From Hydrangea macrophylla (taxonomy: Eukaryota; Streptophyta; Magnoliopsida; Cornales; Hydrangeaceae): a stretch of DNA of 64,000 nt. Below, piece after piece: positions 1 through 11,751 of the stretch. Under the pieces are notes generated by a model. It was not told the origin of the DNA. It made no database searches and saw only the letters and a list, made by a program, of their open reading frames with translations. A program made the position numbers and the translations under genes. The DNA lies in the NCBI GenBank assembly GCA_033977485.1, contig CM066998.1:27405501-27469500 (forward strand), read 5' to 3'. Each line of letters begins with the position of its first letter. Position 1 is the stretch's first letter.

Positions 1-3000
1 AAGGAAAATTAAGAAACCATTTTAAAGCAAACTGATCTTTTGCGAAACCAAAGATAAACTGGGTCCGGGGATTATGGAATGAAAGGGGAAGGAGCCCGGC
101 GGACTAAAACACCCCCTTTCATCCTATCTCACGATAGGCCTCTACTCAACATCCTCTTTAATCAAGATATTAATCTAAGCATGCCCTCAATTAATACATA
201 TATAGGTATACATAACACAAGCATGTTGGAAATGGTGTAAAATTGCTAACGGTAAAATATCATTCATAAGTCACATAATTCAACTAGCAAACATCATGAT
301 GTGCAAGTAAGGAACTAGAGAACTCACCCGGGATCCAGCCGCGAAATAGAAACGTGCAATGCATACACAAAATACAAAGCCTAAGAAAAGGTCTCTAATT
401 CACATATTCACATAAGGCAAAACCTAAGCTAAGGTGTCGCACATGGAGTCGAAAATCAATTAAAATCAATGAAGTAAATAAACCAGAGAAGAGATGAGAA
501 ATTGTACCTCAAATGCGCTACAAAACAAAGATTAGTCCACATGCTTCACATAATAATATGATATCAAAAAAATCAATCCCAATTCTCTAGCTTAGATCTA
601 TTAAGCATGAAATCCAACTTTATTCAATAGCTAGTTCTAATCATAAACATTGATGTACATGAATGAATGAATGTGAATAAGAATAAAACATGGATTTATT
701 CACTAATTTGGATCACTTAGCCTCTGGATTTAAGCTAAATTATCATTATTCAAAACATGATTTCGGTCCCAAGACATTAGGGAACCATTTGAGTTGAAAT
801 AAATAAGATTAGACAAAAACAGTAGCAGTTTTTTATGAATTACAGAGAGCAGACCAGATCTTAAAAAATAGAAATAAATTACTTCCAACGGTTGGGTCTT
901 AATGATTTTTGGATATGTTATGCCTCTGTGAGTCTAGTTTCTAACCCAAAAACAAAATTGAGGTTTCAACGGTTAGATATCCGGGAATACGGAAAATACT
1001 AGACCTCACTCAGGATTTTACAACTCTCTGTCCAGAGATCTTGTATAATTTTTTAAAAATAGCAAACAAATCTGAATTTCTTCATTCTTTTTAGGGAACC
1101 TTCCTAACACATTAAGGTTCTTAGAAAAAATTATTAAAGGTCATGAAAACTTGGTTAGGGTTCTGATCTATCAATTTTAAAACCGGTTTGCTGTTCTGAA
1201 ATTTTGGACAGAGAATTGCTTATTTGGAAATCATAAGCCCAAACCATCCTAAGTATGGAACCTTATCAAAACAACAATCACAGCGGTACTCATATGAGTT
1301 ATGAACACCCTCCAATTGGTCTCATCCCATTCCAATGGACCATGATTTTGTGAAAAATCTTTGATCACGGAGGGTTTAAGGATTCACTGCACCAATATTG
1401 AATTGATGTTCATATTTTAAAACCAACTTGATCCATGATCCTACAAAGGACTAGAATCAAGCATGGTTGTGATTATTGGGACAAATTAATGACATAGGAA
1501 GATGTTCATAGATTTAACCTTGATGGATTCTTATCATAGATCTCATAGTTGGAGATCTATCAAGAAAATCCTAAGGTCTTACTTATTTTAAACATAGATT
1601 ATGAAAGTCTACATCCAATTCTTCTCTCGAATATGTGATCCTTGAAGAATATAGAGTCAACTTATTCCCCTCTCAAATTAATGGTCCTTGGAGGCTAAAT
1701 AAGACACAAATCCACTCAAACCTCTATGGAATATAGTAAGAATTCCATAAGATTCTTAGTAAAGAGATCCTAGTTATGAGTTGATACTAGTATTTTACCA
1801 ATTATGTGTAGATGTGACCATGATTAACCTTAAACTCCATATGAATCACAAGGTTATAGGAGAATAAGGAATCAAGTTCAAAGAGTTTCAATGAGATATG
1901 GAAGATCTCATGAACCTTATGAATGAAATAGAAATAAAGGAAATCAAAGTTTTATTTAGGAACACAAATTCTTCAAAACTAATTTATCTCAAACCCAAGG
2001 CATTAATTAGATCCAAATTAATGAGATGTCATGAAATTCAATCACAAGTTCTTGGTGGTGTGTGATGAAATGGGGTAAGAAGAGAGGTTTTGAAAATGTG
2101 AAAAGTTCCTAGATCTAAGAACTTGTGATTAAATTATCCTAACTCTACCAAGGATTAAGAGGTTACCTCTATGACCTCAAAGAATTCTTCAATTTCTTAT
2201 GAAGCTCTTCCAAGATTTTCAAATTCTTCTCAATGTTCTTCAAATTCTTCAAGAAATTCTTTTCTTCTTCTCAATTCTCTATATGATTCTTATCTCTCTC
2301 TCCCTCTAAACTCAAGTATATCTCTTGCATATGTATGTATATTGATTCAAAAGTTCAAACCCCCCTTAATGAAGATGAAGGTTTGTTTATATAGACCATC
2401 ATCTCAAGGATAAATGGGTAAATTCGGGTGGAAACCCATGTGCAAAGTTTTCTTCTAGAACATGTGAGAAAAGCAGTCTGTTACAGCCGACGGCACTCGA
2501 CGGGTGCCGGCGGCATTCACTGAGTGCCGGGCGGCATTCACTGAATGCCGGGCGACAACCCGTGAGTGCCGGCGCGGCACTCAGTGAGTGCCACCGGGTT
2601 TTCCGGGTGTCGGGGCTAACTGAATTTGCTCCTTTTTTTAAATTTTCGAAAGGAAAATTAATCTAAACTTAATTTTTGTGAGTTCTCTTTATATATTCAT
2701 GTATATTTGTGCTAAAATGCACCCATGTGGGTGGTATGCACCGATGTGCATGGTATATTCTTCAATATACTATGCTTTTCTTATTATTACTATTATTATT
2801 TTTTCAAGAGACAATTTTCCTTTATTTAAAACTCCTTTTTATCATTTTCATTTTATACTTTCTTTCAAAACCTTTTTATATGTATATTGAGCAAATTTTC
2901 AGACTGATTTCCTCATGTGTCCTTCAATGTTCGGGTTTCTCCCGAATACCCAAACCCTCTCTCTTTTTTATTTTTATTTTTTTTTATTATATATTTTTTT

Positions 3001-3145
3001 AATTTTGCAATTTTAACTTGAAGAACATCTTGAAGATTTTGAATTTCTTGGAAAATCTTCGAACGTCACGGTCATCGTCATCATCGGTCTTTGAGAGGTA
3101 ACCAATCCCTGGATTTGATGTTTGGTCAAAATTGGGGTGTCTACA
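1..3145 (-). repeat. 3' LTR of Tat/Ogre-like element A (left end outside window)
   Basis: This segment repeats nearly base for base at 18256-21483, so the two are the LTRs of one element. About the first 85 bases are cut off by the window edge. Read on the minus strand the LTR begins TGTAGACACCCC, a common start in plant Ty3/gypsy LTRs. The complete copy ends in CA. The adjacent PPT at 3146 and the PBS next to the other copy put the element on the minus strand, so this is its 3' LTR. The copies differ by scattered substitutions and a few small indels, at the low-percent level by eye. Short ORFs inside (2171-2413, 2678-3002) recur in both copies and look like chance reading frames. Confidence 0.93.
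2386..2615 (-). promoter_or_regulatory. U3 promoter of element A: TATA box plus GC-rich inverted-repeat cluster
   Basis: On the minus strand a TATATAAA box lies at 2386-2393. About 95 bp upstream of it, at 2489-2615, is a GC-rich cluster of words related to GGCACTCAGTGAGTGCC, a 17-bp palindrome, in an otherwise AT-rich LTR. The same arrangement is at 20732-20961 in the other LTR. TATA boxes mark U3/R in plant LTRs; a role for the palindromes is my inference. Confidence 0.6.
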
Positions 3146-3160
3146 GTTTGCCCCTCTTTG
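3146..3160 (-). other. Polypurine tract of element A
   Basis: Directly next to the 3' LTR, the minus strand reads AAAGAGGGGCAAAC. It is purine-rich and correctly placed to prime plus-strand DNA synthesis. Element E has a very similar tract next to its 3' LTR (50164 onward), which suggests the two are related. Confidence 0.75.
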
Positions 3161-3565
3161 ACAGAGTTTGTGAAGCAACGCGTATCACAAATGAATGTCA
3201 AAGCCTGTGTGAAAGACAAGCCTTTGACCAAACAGTCGAATCTAAGTAAAAACAAAAGTGCGTTGCAAAATCGGGTGCGCGAAGAGCCAAGATGCTGGTC
3301 GTGCTCAAGGGTGAGCTGCCTACGTATCCCATCGGGAATCAGACCAAAACGTAGTTCGGGCACGGGACGGCGAAACGCAAGCGCAGGTAGTCACACAGAT
3401 GAATGCTCCTATCTTATCGTGATGCATATGCTCAACAAATTGGTGTCTCATGCTCCCGAATGTGACGATACAGAACTATGCTCCTTCCTTGCATCAGAAA
3501 TGCACTAATACCTCAAGTTTTCCTATTATGACATCGTCCTATTCTGGGAACACGTGCATGCTCTA
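3161..3565 (-). other. Non-coding 3' region of element A next to the PPT
   Basis: This stretch lies between the PPT and the first tandem array. Short ORFs on both strands (for example 3122-3508 +) run across the LTR boundary or overlap the conserved hairpin, and I recognise no protein family in them. The only feature I can support is the hairpin listed separately. Confidence 0.6.
3316..3356. other. Conserved CTACGT...ACGTAG inverted-repeat motif, copy 1
   Basis: The sequence reads GCCTACGTATCCC, a short spacer, GGGAATCAGACC, then AAAACGTAGTTC. The ends (CTACGT/ACGTAG) and the inner TCCC/GGGA are inverted, so it could form a hairpin. Related copies lie at 6427-6468 (decayed), 6530-6573, 48386-48426, 50631-50675 and 57892-57933, in elements A and E. 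Confidence 0.6.
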
Positions 3566-3925
3566 TGCAAATTTTGAGAATCATCTGATTGACTGAGTCG
3601 CTTTATGCCTTACGCTCCATAGTTGAATCAGGTAGCACGCTGAAAGATTAAGCCGCTTCATGCCTTATGCTCCATAATCTCCCAAGAATCATCTGATCGA
3701 CTGAGATGCGCTTCACGCCTTATACTCCGGTGTTGAATCAGGTAGCATGCTGAAAGACTGAGATGCGCTTCGCGCCTTATACTCCGGTGTCTTCTAGGAT
3801 ATGAGAATCATCTGATCGACTGAGATGCACTTCACGCCTTATACTCCGGTGTTGAATCAGGTAGCATGCTGAAAGACTGAGATGCGCTTCGCGCCTTATA
3901 CTCCGGTGTCTTCTAGGAAATGAGA
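3566..3925. repeat. Minisatellite array 1 of element A (about 110-124 bp, 3 copies)
   Basis: Three imperfect copies begin with GAATCATCTGAT..GACTGAG and contain CGCCTTATACTCCGGTGT and TGAATCAGGTAGCATGCTG. The first copy is the most diverged. This is the first of four unrelated arrays within 2 kb upstream of the 3' LTR, the position of the hypervariable 3' UTR of Tat/Ogre elements. Confidence 0.8.
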
Positions 3926-3932
3926 TGTTTTT

Positions 3933-4270
3933 GCAGAAAAGTCAAAATCGCTCCAGATTCGATGACCCCAAATAGCAGAAAAGTCAGAATCGCTCCAGAT
4001 TCGATGACCCCAGATAGCAGAAAAGTCAGAATCGCTCCAGATTCAATGACCCCAAATAGCTGAAAAGTCAGAATCGCTCCAGATTCAATGACCCCAAATA
4101 GCAGAAAAGTCAGAATCGCTCTAGATTCAATGACCCCAAATAGCAGAAAAGTCAGAATCGCTCCAAATTCAATGATCCCAAATAGTAGAAAAGTCATAAT
4201 CGCTCCAGATTCAATGACCCCAAATAGCAGAAAAGTCAGAATCGCTCCAGATTCAATGACCCCAAATTCG
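3933..4270. repeat. Minisatellite array 2 of element A (42 bp, about 8 copies)
   Basis: A 42-bp unit containing AGAAAAGTCAGAATCGCTCC and AGATTCAATGACCCC is repeated head to tail about eight times with few changes. Because 42 is a multiple of three, both strands carry open frames with 14-residue peptide repeats. I read those as artefacts of the repeat, not genes. Confidence 0.93.
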
Positions 4271-4339
4271 CTCGGTATTGCAAGGGTAATATTTATTTTT
4301 CTTTTCCTTTTCAGAACAGTCACGCGGACTTAAACAATT

Positions 4340-4640
4340 CATTTTCTATCGGGAGTCGCGCAGACTCGAAAATTCATTTCTACTTTTCAAAGATTGGGAG
4401 TCGTGCGGACTCGATAATTCATTTCTACTTTTCAAAGATTGGGAGTCGTGCGGACTCGAAAGTTCATTTCTACTTTTCAAAGATTGGGAGTCGCGCAGAC
4501 TCGAAAATTCATTTCTACTTTTCAGAGATTGGGAGTCGCGCGGACTCGAAAATTCATTTCTACTTTTCAAAGATTGGGAGTCGCGCGGACTCGAAAGTTC
4601 ATTTCTACTTTTCAAAGATTGGGAGTCGCGCGGTGAAAAT
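4340..4640. repeat. Minisatellite array 3 of element A (45 bp, 6-7 copies)
   Basis: A 45-bp unit beginning GGGAGTCGCGCGGACTCGAA and ending ACTTTTCAAAGATT is repeated six to seven times. Inside each unit, GAGTCGCGCGGACTC is an inverted repeat. The period is a multiple of three, so spurious repetitive ORFs occur on both strands. Confidence 0.93.
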
Positions 4641-4740
4641 TCATTTCTAAAAATTCATTTTATTTTTCGAAGACCTGGAGTCGCGCAGACTCGACAACTT
4701 GTCTTCGGCATTTCTAAATTTGGTTTTATCCCTTCCCTTT

Positions 4741-5482
4741 TTGTTTCGATCGGTAACCCTAGGCTGTAGTAGATGACTTATGCCAAGATCGAAGATTTGA
4801 TCGGTGACTTCAAAGGCTGCGATAGACGACTTATACCAAGACCGATGATTTGATTGGTAACTCATAGGATGCGATAGACGACTTATACCAAGACCGAGGA
4901 TTTGATCGATGACTCATAGGATGCGATAGACGACTTATACCAAGACCGAGGATTTGATCGGTGACTCATAGGATGCGATAGACGACTTATACCAAGACCG
5001 AGGATTTGATCGGTGACTCATAGGATGCGATAGACGACTTATACCAAGACCGAGGATTTGATCGGTGACTCATAGGATGCGATAGACGACTTATACCCAG
5101 ACCGAGGATTTGATCGGTGACTCATAGGATGCGATAGACGACTTATACCAAGACCGAGGATTTGATCGGTGACTCATAGGATGCGATAGACGACTTATAC
5201 CAAGACCGAGGATTTGATCGGTGACTCATAGGATGCGATAGACGACTTATACCAAGACCGATGATTTGATCGGTGACTCATAGGATGCGATAGACGACTT
5301 ATACCAAGACCGATGATTTGATCGGTGACTCATAGGATGCGATAGACGACTTATACCAAGACCGATGATTTGATCGGTGACTCATAGGATGCGATAGACG
5401 ACTTATACCAAGACCGATGATTTGATCGGTGACTCATAGGATGCGATAGACGACTTATACCAAGACCGAGGATTTGATCGGT
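4741..5482. repeat. Minisatellite array 4 of element A (52 bp, about 14 copies)
   Basis: A 52-bp unit containing GATCGGTGACTCATAGGATG and CGATAGACGACTTATACC is repeated about 14 times. The interior copies are almost identical and the first ones (4741-4900) are diverged. The main variation is GAGGATT versus GATGATT. There is no unique spacer between units. Confidence 0.95.
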
Positions 5483-7368
5483 ACAACCTCAAAAGATTTG
5501 CTTTGGGGCTATTCTAGCTGAAGAGATGTTTATATGCTTCTTATTTTGAATTTATCTTTATCGTTTTTTTTTTCTTCTTTTTTTTCAAAATATTCATTTT
5601 GATGGATTGCTTGCTATGGACAGCAGTTTGGGCGATTAGGGCAAGAAGAGGAAGAAGTATGAGCCAGTTCTCCACAACAATCCCACTTTTCTATTTACTG
5701 ATTTCCTTTTTGATTATAGACAAATCCAAAGGCTTTCTGGTTCATCCGATGATTAGCTTGTACGGCTTGGAGCCTGATCTGCTGAGGGTATTCACTTGAT
5801 TTTGCTCTCTCTGAAGATATTACTCGACCTCTATTTGATTTCCTTAGCGGAGCAGAATCTGACTCCCTAACCTCCCTACTATTTCCCTTCTTTTGGAATC
5901 TTCAATTCTTGTTGATCCCTCTGCGGAATATATCTTTTGGATTTCAAGAAGGTAGACTCAAACTGAGTTGAGCTACACACATTTTCAAATTTGTGACCAA
6001 TTCTGCTTTTTTTTCTTTGTGCTTCTTTGATCAACTTTAGAAAAAATTGTTATCCCATAATATTCTTTCATTGTATCTTCCTTTACGATTGACTTTTTGA
6101 TAATGAAGAATTCTTCTTTTCATGTTTCTTTCCATCTTAAATCAATTTTAGATTTATGCATGAAAACTTCAACTTTTTACTTCAAGAATTCTTAGGATGC
6201 CTAAGCTTGGTCCTTGAAAGCCAGTAAACACAGAGATATTTTATTTGGCAAACGACAGTTTGCCCCTAGTTTGACAGGGGGCTTGGGAATGCTAGGCAAA
6301 CGAAGTTTGCCCCTGGTTTGAGGAAGTTGACGCGACCTCTGGGCAAACGATAGTTTGTCCCTAGTTTTCAAGGTAATTTCATGAATTGGTTGGGTTTCTT
6401 CTTTGGACCGAGGGCCTTGGGAGACCCGCCTACTTATCCCCGAATGGGCATCAGGTCCTATAGTAGTTCGATTGAGGCCTGAAAGAAGTGCAATGATTGA
6501 CTGTGTGTAGTTGTGACCGAACCTTGCAGGCTGCCTACGTATCCCCGAATGGGAATCAGGTCAAAACGTAGTTCATCTACTGTGGAGGTCTTTAAAGAAT
6601 AAGGCTTCAAGAATTGGTGGGCTTTTGGAGCCATGTTTTCATTTAGGTTCAATGGGTGCCCTTTCTGGGCAGATTTTCTGGAACATATTCCTTGTGGCAG
6701 CTTTCGAACAAGATGATGAACTACTTCTCCTTCTTATGCATTTTTTTTTATTCTTTTCCTCTTTTCTTCCTTTTTTTTTCTTTTCTTTTCTTCTTTCCCT
6801 TTTTTTGTTTTGTGGCGGTTGATTCTTTTCACCTTATCACTAGCTAGTCAATCTTTACAACTCTCATAATACATCATGTTTTAGTCATACTCTATCATAC
6901 TCACATAGTAATATCAGTCCTCCAAATTACTCCTTATCTTTCTCAAAGATATTTCTGCATTGTCTTAGGTCCACTTATCACTTATCCATTGAGTTTCTCA
7001 CAAAAATTTAATTGATACTTTCAAATCTTTCTTTTCATTTCCAATTTCTTTTCTTAGGATAATTCATGTACTTTGAAGTACTCAAGAATTCTCAATCTGA
7101 TTTATTCTCTACTTTTTTCTTTTTTTTTTTCTTTCCTTTCTTTTCTCACTATCTCTTATTCTCTTCATGATTTTGACTGGCTAGGATTCGGATTTTGAAA
7201 TCAACACGCATCTTATTTTGCTCTAACTTTTGCCTAGGCGCCAGTTCGGGTTTTCATCCTAGCGAGCTCTCTTTTTTTTTTCTTTTTTTTTAAGAAGAAG
7301 AAGTTCATTTAAGATATCTAGCTACCATTAAGGAACAAGTTCATGGCTTTGGACTGTGAGCTCACCTT
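5483..7368 (-). other. Non-coding region of element A in place of the missing pol
   Basis: In an autonomous relative, RT, RNase H and integrase would be expected here. I find no RT or integrase motif on the minus strand. The content is pyrimidine-rich tracts (5570-5590, 6740-6810, 7100-7150, 7268-7292), three short hairpins (6247-6361) and two copies of the CTACGT motif (6427-6468, 6530-6573). The plus-strand ORF 5599-5799 is not recognisable. Confidence 0.6.
6247..6361. repeat. Three GGCAAAC/GTTTGCC hairpins in element A
   Basis: At 6247-6264 GGCAAAC-GACA-GTTTGCC is a perfect 7-bp inverted repeat. At 6295-6311 GGCAAAC-GAA-GTTTGCC repeats it, and at 6341-6361 GGGCAAACGATAGTTTGTCC is a near-perfect third copy. 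Each is followed by pyrimidine-rich CCCTAG/CCCTGG sequence, resembling the PPT complement GTTTGCCCCTC at 3146. Confidence 0.7.
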
Positions 7369-7557
7369 TTAGGTTTGGTATAAAGGGGGTGATGTGGGAT
7401 AATTTCTAAATTCATTCTGGCACATCATCATAGGACCATGCAAGGCATCCTTGTATTCTTTTAGCAATGAGATCAATTTTATGCTTTTATCTTTATTGAG
7501 TGAAATATGGAAAGAATCACTTTGAGAATTTTCTTCATTTTCTAAGTCAAATGCCAA
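7369..7557 (-). pseudogene. Remnant of the region just before reverse transcriptase (element A)
   Basis: This minus-strand frame encodes a segment including LISLLKEYKDALHG, which resembles the LLKEYRDVFAW-type segment preceding RT in plant Ty3/gypsy polyproteins. It is probably frameshifted after ALHG, and no RT follows. It lies about 180 bp downstream of the gag stop in the same orientation. I read it as the only pol residue left in A. The call rests on a short motif. Confidence 0.4.
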
Positions 7558-7739
7558 GATTTCCTCAATGATTTTGCATGCAGGTTCATTTGATCTTTTT
7601 TTTTCACAGTTATTAAAAAATCATTAAGCGGAATCAAGTAAGCAGAATCAGTCACTTTCATTGATAACAGAAAATTTAAAAGGTTCGGCTCATACTGGCC
7701 ATTACAGACTTTCGGGGTAGGGGAATCCTATCACTAGAC

Positions 7740-9944
7740 TCAAGGACATTTTGGCAAATTCCTTGATTCTATCTCTCCTCCATTTTCCGGCTTCTCCCTC
7801 CTTGCTTTATTTCCCTTGACCTTTTCTTTCAGTATTTCTTCCATCTGTTCTTTTCCAATCTTCACTTCTATGATCTTCTTTGGACCGCTTTCCTCGGTCT
7901 TACTGCCTTCTTCATCAAAAAGGTTCCTCATAGCCAGACCATCCAATGCACAAATCCAATCTTGGACAGTAATTAGTTCTGTAGGCACTTGCAAGTATGG
8001 ATCTTCATAGTCAGTGTATTCATGTAAGAAAGATATCTCAAAACCTTGCTCCAAGTATTTACCTTTGCAGTCCGCCCATGGCTCTAGAAAGCCATAATAG
8101 GGGAAATCTTCTCCTTTCTGGATGAAGTGTGACGCTTGACCTTCTTCTCTATTTTCTTCAAGATCCTTCCCTTTCCCTTTTTCCAAATCATTCCCATCTA
8201 ACCCACACAGGTTGGCATGATTGACCACTTCCTCAGCATTTCTCTCTTCTTCCCCTTCGGACCACAGACCATCTGTGTCACTGTACACCTCCTCCTCCCA
8301 AATGGAGTTATTAGTAGGATTGTTTGGATCCCACCAATTGATTTGGATGATTTCATTGTCCATATCTTCCTCAAATGCTTGTTCTTCTTCTCCTCCTATC
8401 AGCCAATCCTCTTCCTCGACTACTATAAGGCATATCCTTTGATCTTCTGGGAATTCATAAGCTTTGGCAGCTTGTCCTACCGATAAGATCAACACAGATG
8501 GGTCGAAGATTTCCTTCCCAACATCTAAGAGATTGATGTTCCGTGGTGGTGGTACAGCATGATGATTGGGGAGCGGGTTCCGAGTCACATGCGATCGAGC
8601 TGCAGGCCGAGGGGAAATGGTCTTATTATCGATCAAATCTTGTACTTCATGCCTTAACCTCATACATCGGTCAGTCGTATGGCCATGAGCTTGGTAAAAC
8701 TCACAATAGAGGCTTGTATTGAAGCCCAGTGGAAGTGGATCAGGCATTGGTTTTGGATCTAGAGGCTTGAGATATCCTTTTTCCTTTAATCGCTTAAGAA
8801 TAGTAGTTAGAGAAACCCCTAAATCCGTGAAGCGACGAAGCTGCCCTTCCAACTTTGGTCTCGACGCACCCCCTTTTCTCGCAAAATTCTGCCCTTCTTC
8901 CGGCTGGATTAGAACATTAACATCAGTTGCTACCTGATTTCCAGCATTCCCCCCATAGAATGGTCTTCTAGGGCGGTTCCCCTAGGAATCTTCTCTTTTG
9001 ATCTTTCCGTCTTTGATGGCGTCTTTTATCCTTGTCCCAATTTCAAACAACTCAGCAAAGGTATGAATACATTGATACATTAGTTTCTCCTGGTACACAC
9101 TCTGCAGGTTCTTGATTACAATCCGTATTTGTTCCTTCTCTGATGGCCGTTGGGTCATTTTTGCAGCTTTCCTCCTCCATCGTGCCAGGAATTCAACAAA
9201 TGACTCTCTATTCTCTTGCATGGTTGTTTCCAGATCCCTCACAGTTACATCGAGCTCTTGGTTGTATTCATATTGGGTGACAAAGGCTTTCACCACTTCC
9301 TCCCATATGCGACTCTTGCTTGGCTCTAATGTGAAATACCAGGATAAAGCTGCCCCAGTCAAAGTTTGTTGAAACAGCATGGCCATCATGGCAGGATTCA
9401 GACCACTTGGCTGAAAGGCCCCAATGCACATCCTCACGTGGTTTCTGGGGTTTCCAGAATCGTCAAACTTATCGATCTCGGGCATCTTGAAACCGGCTGG
9501 CAATTTTTCTTGAGTTCCCTCAAACAAACCCTCTAACTCTAGCAGGTAGCTATCAACCCCATTAGACTTGCGGACAACTTTCTCTAGCTTTTCCACCTTC
9601 TCCTTCATCTCGATACGCTCTTTCTCAGCTTTCTCAATTTTCTCTCTCTCTGCCCTCGGTACATCAGCTCTCGGTGGTTCCGGATCCTCAAACCAATCAT
9701 CTTCCATATCCCAAACGGGTGGGGGAGGATTGATTATTGGTGGATCAACTACAGGCCTCTGTCGGGTCAGTGTTTCCAACATGGTCATCATTTGGTCCAT
9801 TCTCTCTTTCAATTGTGCTATTTCTGCAGCATGTTGTTTGTGATCCATTTCTATTTCTGTCTCTGGCACTCTTCGTACTAACCTTGCACTCGAATCCCTG
9901 ACCCAAGCTGTCCTGGTGTCCAATGCTATCTTGCCTCTAACCAT
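7740..9944 (-). pseudogene. Gag polyprotein of Tat/Ogre-like element A, one in-frame stop
   Basis: One minus-strand frame of about 734 codons runs from the ATG at 9944 to 7740, with a single TAG at 8982-8984. The first part has a charged coiled-coil-like region (about residues 30-130, rich in E and K) and then a retrotransposon Gag core (GFKMPEIDKFDDSGNPRNHV, GAALSWYFTLEP, about residues 155-300). After the stop comes a degenerate zinc-knuckle-like motif, YCEFYQAHGHTTDRCMRLRH. A long acidic region follows, then a segment (KGEDFPYYGFLEPWADCKGK) that matches the remnant at 27232-27489. In that remnant a protease and a G-patch precede the shared segment; here they are missing, so A seems to have an internal deletion. 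Gag would form the cytoplasmic particle that packages element RNA. The one stop in a long open frame suggests recent decay or, less likely, readthrough. Confidence 0.8.
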
Positions 9945-10757
9945 TTTTATTTTTAATCAATTTTCAAACAACCTTATTTTTTGAAAATGCTTGGTAAAAA
10001 AAAAATTTTTATGAATGGCTCATATGTCACACGGATGCGATGCATGTGTGTGTGTGTACCTATTCTATATGCCAATAAAAAAGAAAATCCTAGTTCTAGC
10101 ATATAAACATATAAGCACATAAAATCCTCATACATGTCAAGTATGCCAATTTCTCCTTTCATTGTGATCCTCATTACCCCTTTTAAGTATTAAAATTTCA
10201 AAATTTATTTTGGAAAGTATTTTTTTTTTTTGGAGGATAAAATCTTTTGAAAACAATTTTTTGAGAATTCTTTTGAGAATGAGGATGTTTAACCTTTGCT
10301 CAACAAAGATGATTGGATTTAATTTTTGCTTTGAAATTCATTTCAGAAGCATTTCTCCCAAAAACAATTCCTGAGTTTTTTGGATTTTTTTTTCTTTAAA
10401 GTGAGGACATGAAAATATTTCTCAATAAAAAAAAATGATTTGGGTTTTACTTGATTAAAGAAAATGAACCTTAAACACTTTTTTCTTTGAAAGGGTAAAA
10501 ATTTTTCAAAACAATTTCTTCTTCTTTTGGATAAACGATGATGATTAATCAAAAATTTTCATAAACAATGAACTTTGGATTCTTGGGTAGGAGCATCACA
10601 CGATTAGATAATCATCGCACTTTTCATGAATTCAGATGCATACAAGGTCAATGATGCTTAGCTAAACATGATACAAGAGATGTAATCTTATAATCAAGAT
10701 TCGGCTTATTCTTAAATGTCATAGGACATGAAAAGGAATTGCTCAAAAGTGATTAAG
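9945..10757 (-). other. Leader of element A, gag-proximal part
   Basis: Untranslated leader upstream of gag, interrupted by element B at 10758. It is AT-rich, with a short TG run near 10050 and A/T homopolymers (10215-10225, 10385-10435). Small minus ORFs (9974-10174, 10343-10552) are low complexity and unrecognised. Confidence 0.6.
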
Positions 10758-11161
10758 AGGTTTGATTCAAGGTGAAAAGTGCATGTTCATAGCGTATTAC
10801 ATAGTCTTTTATGCATACTTTTATCCCAAAATCCCTACATTTAGGTGCATTCTAATAACAATGTTCTTTTTATTGTATTAATGCTAAAATATATGTTTTT
10901 GCATTGTTTTATAGGTATTAGGATGTAAATCAATGAAGTGGAGCTAAAGAAAAGTGATTCTGGTGGATAGAACAACATAAGTAGCTGAGAAAACGCCAAT
11001 TTTGACAATGAAGACTTCAGATTTGGAAGATTTGTCCAGAGATATAAAATGTAGATCTTTGAGTTACGGTCGCGTGGCCGCAAACAGGAGGTCAATCCGA
11101 GGTCCGAGTGAAACGTTATGCCCATTCTCCCATCAGTGCGCAGAGTTGTCAAAATCAGAGA

Positions 11162-11282
11162 GTTCAATCGATTGAGCAGAGTTCAATCGATCGAACCTTC
11201 GATCGATCGAACTAAGCTCGATTGATCGAACTTTATATTCACCCAAAAGTTGTGTAAACTTTGCGGGAACCCTATATATAAG
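11162..11282 (+). promoter_or_regulatory. U3 promoter of B: ATCGAT palindromes and TATA box
   Basis: Six ATCGAT or near-ATCGAT words, such as TTCGATCGATCGAAC and TTCAATCGATTGAGC, lie at 11162-11230. The TATATATAAG box at 11273-11282 follows 42 bp later. The 3' LTR has the same arrangement at 16641-16761. Confidence 0.65.
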
Positions 11283-11630
11283 TCGTTTTGACGCCAGACG
11301 AAGGGAGGACGCTCCAGAACGCGAAAAACAGCAGTTTTAGGGTAGTTTTAGGGTTAGATTAGGTGTAGATTAGGTTAGATTCAAGTTTTCTTCCTCCTTT
11401 TCCATTGTTAAACTCAAGATTGATGTTGATTACAAGTTATATTCATAGTATCTTCGGGTTTTTCTTCTCCCTTTTCTTTATTTGATTGTTTATTGCTTTA
11501 GATGTTAATGATTGCTATGTTTTGTTATTTCTGAACTAGTTTATTTATGTTTTCGTAGTTTAGACGTTGGGAATATGTGATGAAACACTGATTTCCAACC
11601 TCTTCCATGCAATCTTTAGAAACCTTGGGC

Positions 11631-11751
11631 TCGATCGATCGAAGGTATTTCGATCGATCGAACCAGAGCCATAGTCAAGCGATCGAAGGCATTTCGATCG
11701 ATTGAAGGATGATGTTGTCCGATCGATCGAGAGCGCTTCGATCTATCGAAC
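11631..11751 (+). repeat. Second ATCGAT palindrome cluster in the B 5' LTR
   Basis: About 350 bp downstream of the TATA box, so probably transcribed, the GATCGATCGAA-type words recur about six times, with spacers including GGTATTTC and GGCATTTC. The 3' LTR copy is at 17108-17230, where two of the words have changed. Confidence 0.75.

Noticed and set aside
3913..4636. Repetitive ORFs on both strands (14- and 15-residue repeats)
   Set aside because: They arise because the 42- and 45-bp units are multiples of three; open frames on both strands are expected.
4741..5482. Regular 52-bp repeats as a CRISPR array
   Set aside because: There are no unique spacers between units, and the context is a plant retrotransposon 3' region.
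10841..11167. 108-residue minus-strand ORF repeated at 16320-16646
   Set aside because: It is LTR sequence of B present in both copies, runs across the U3 promoter region against the element, and matches no family I know.
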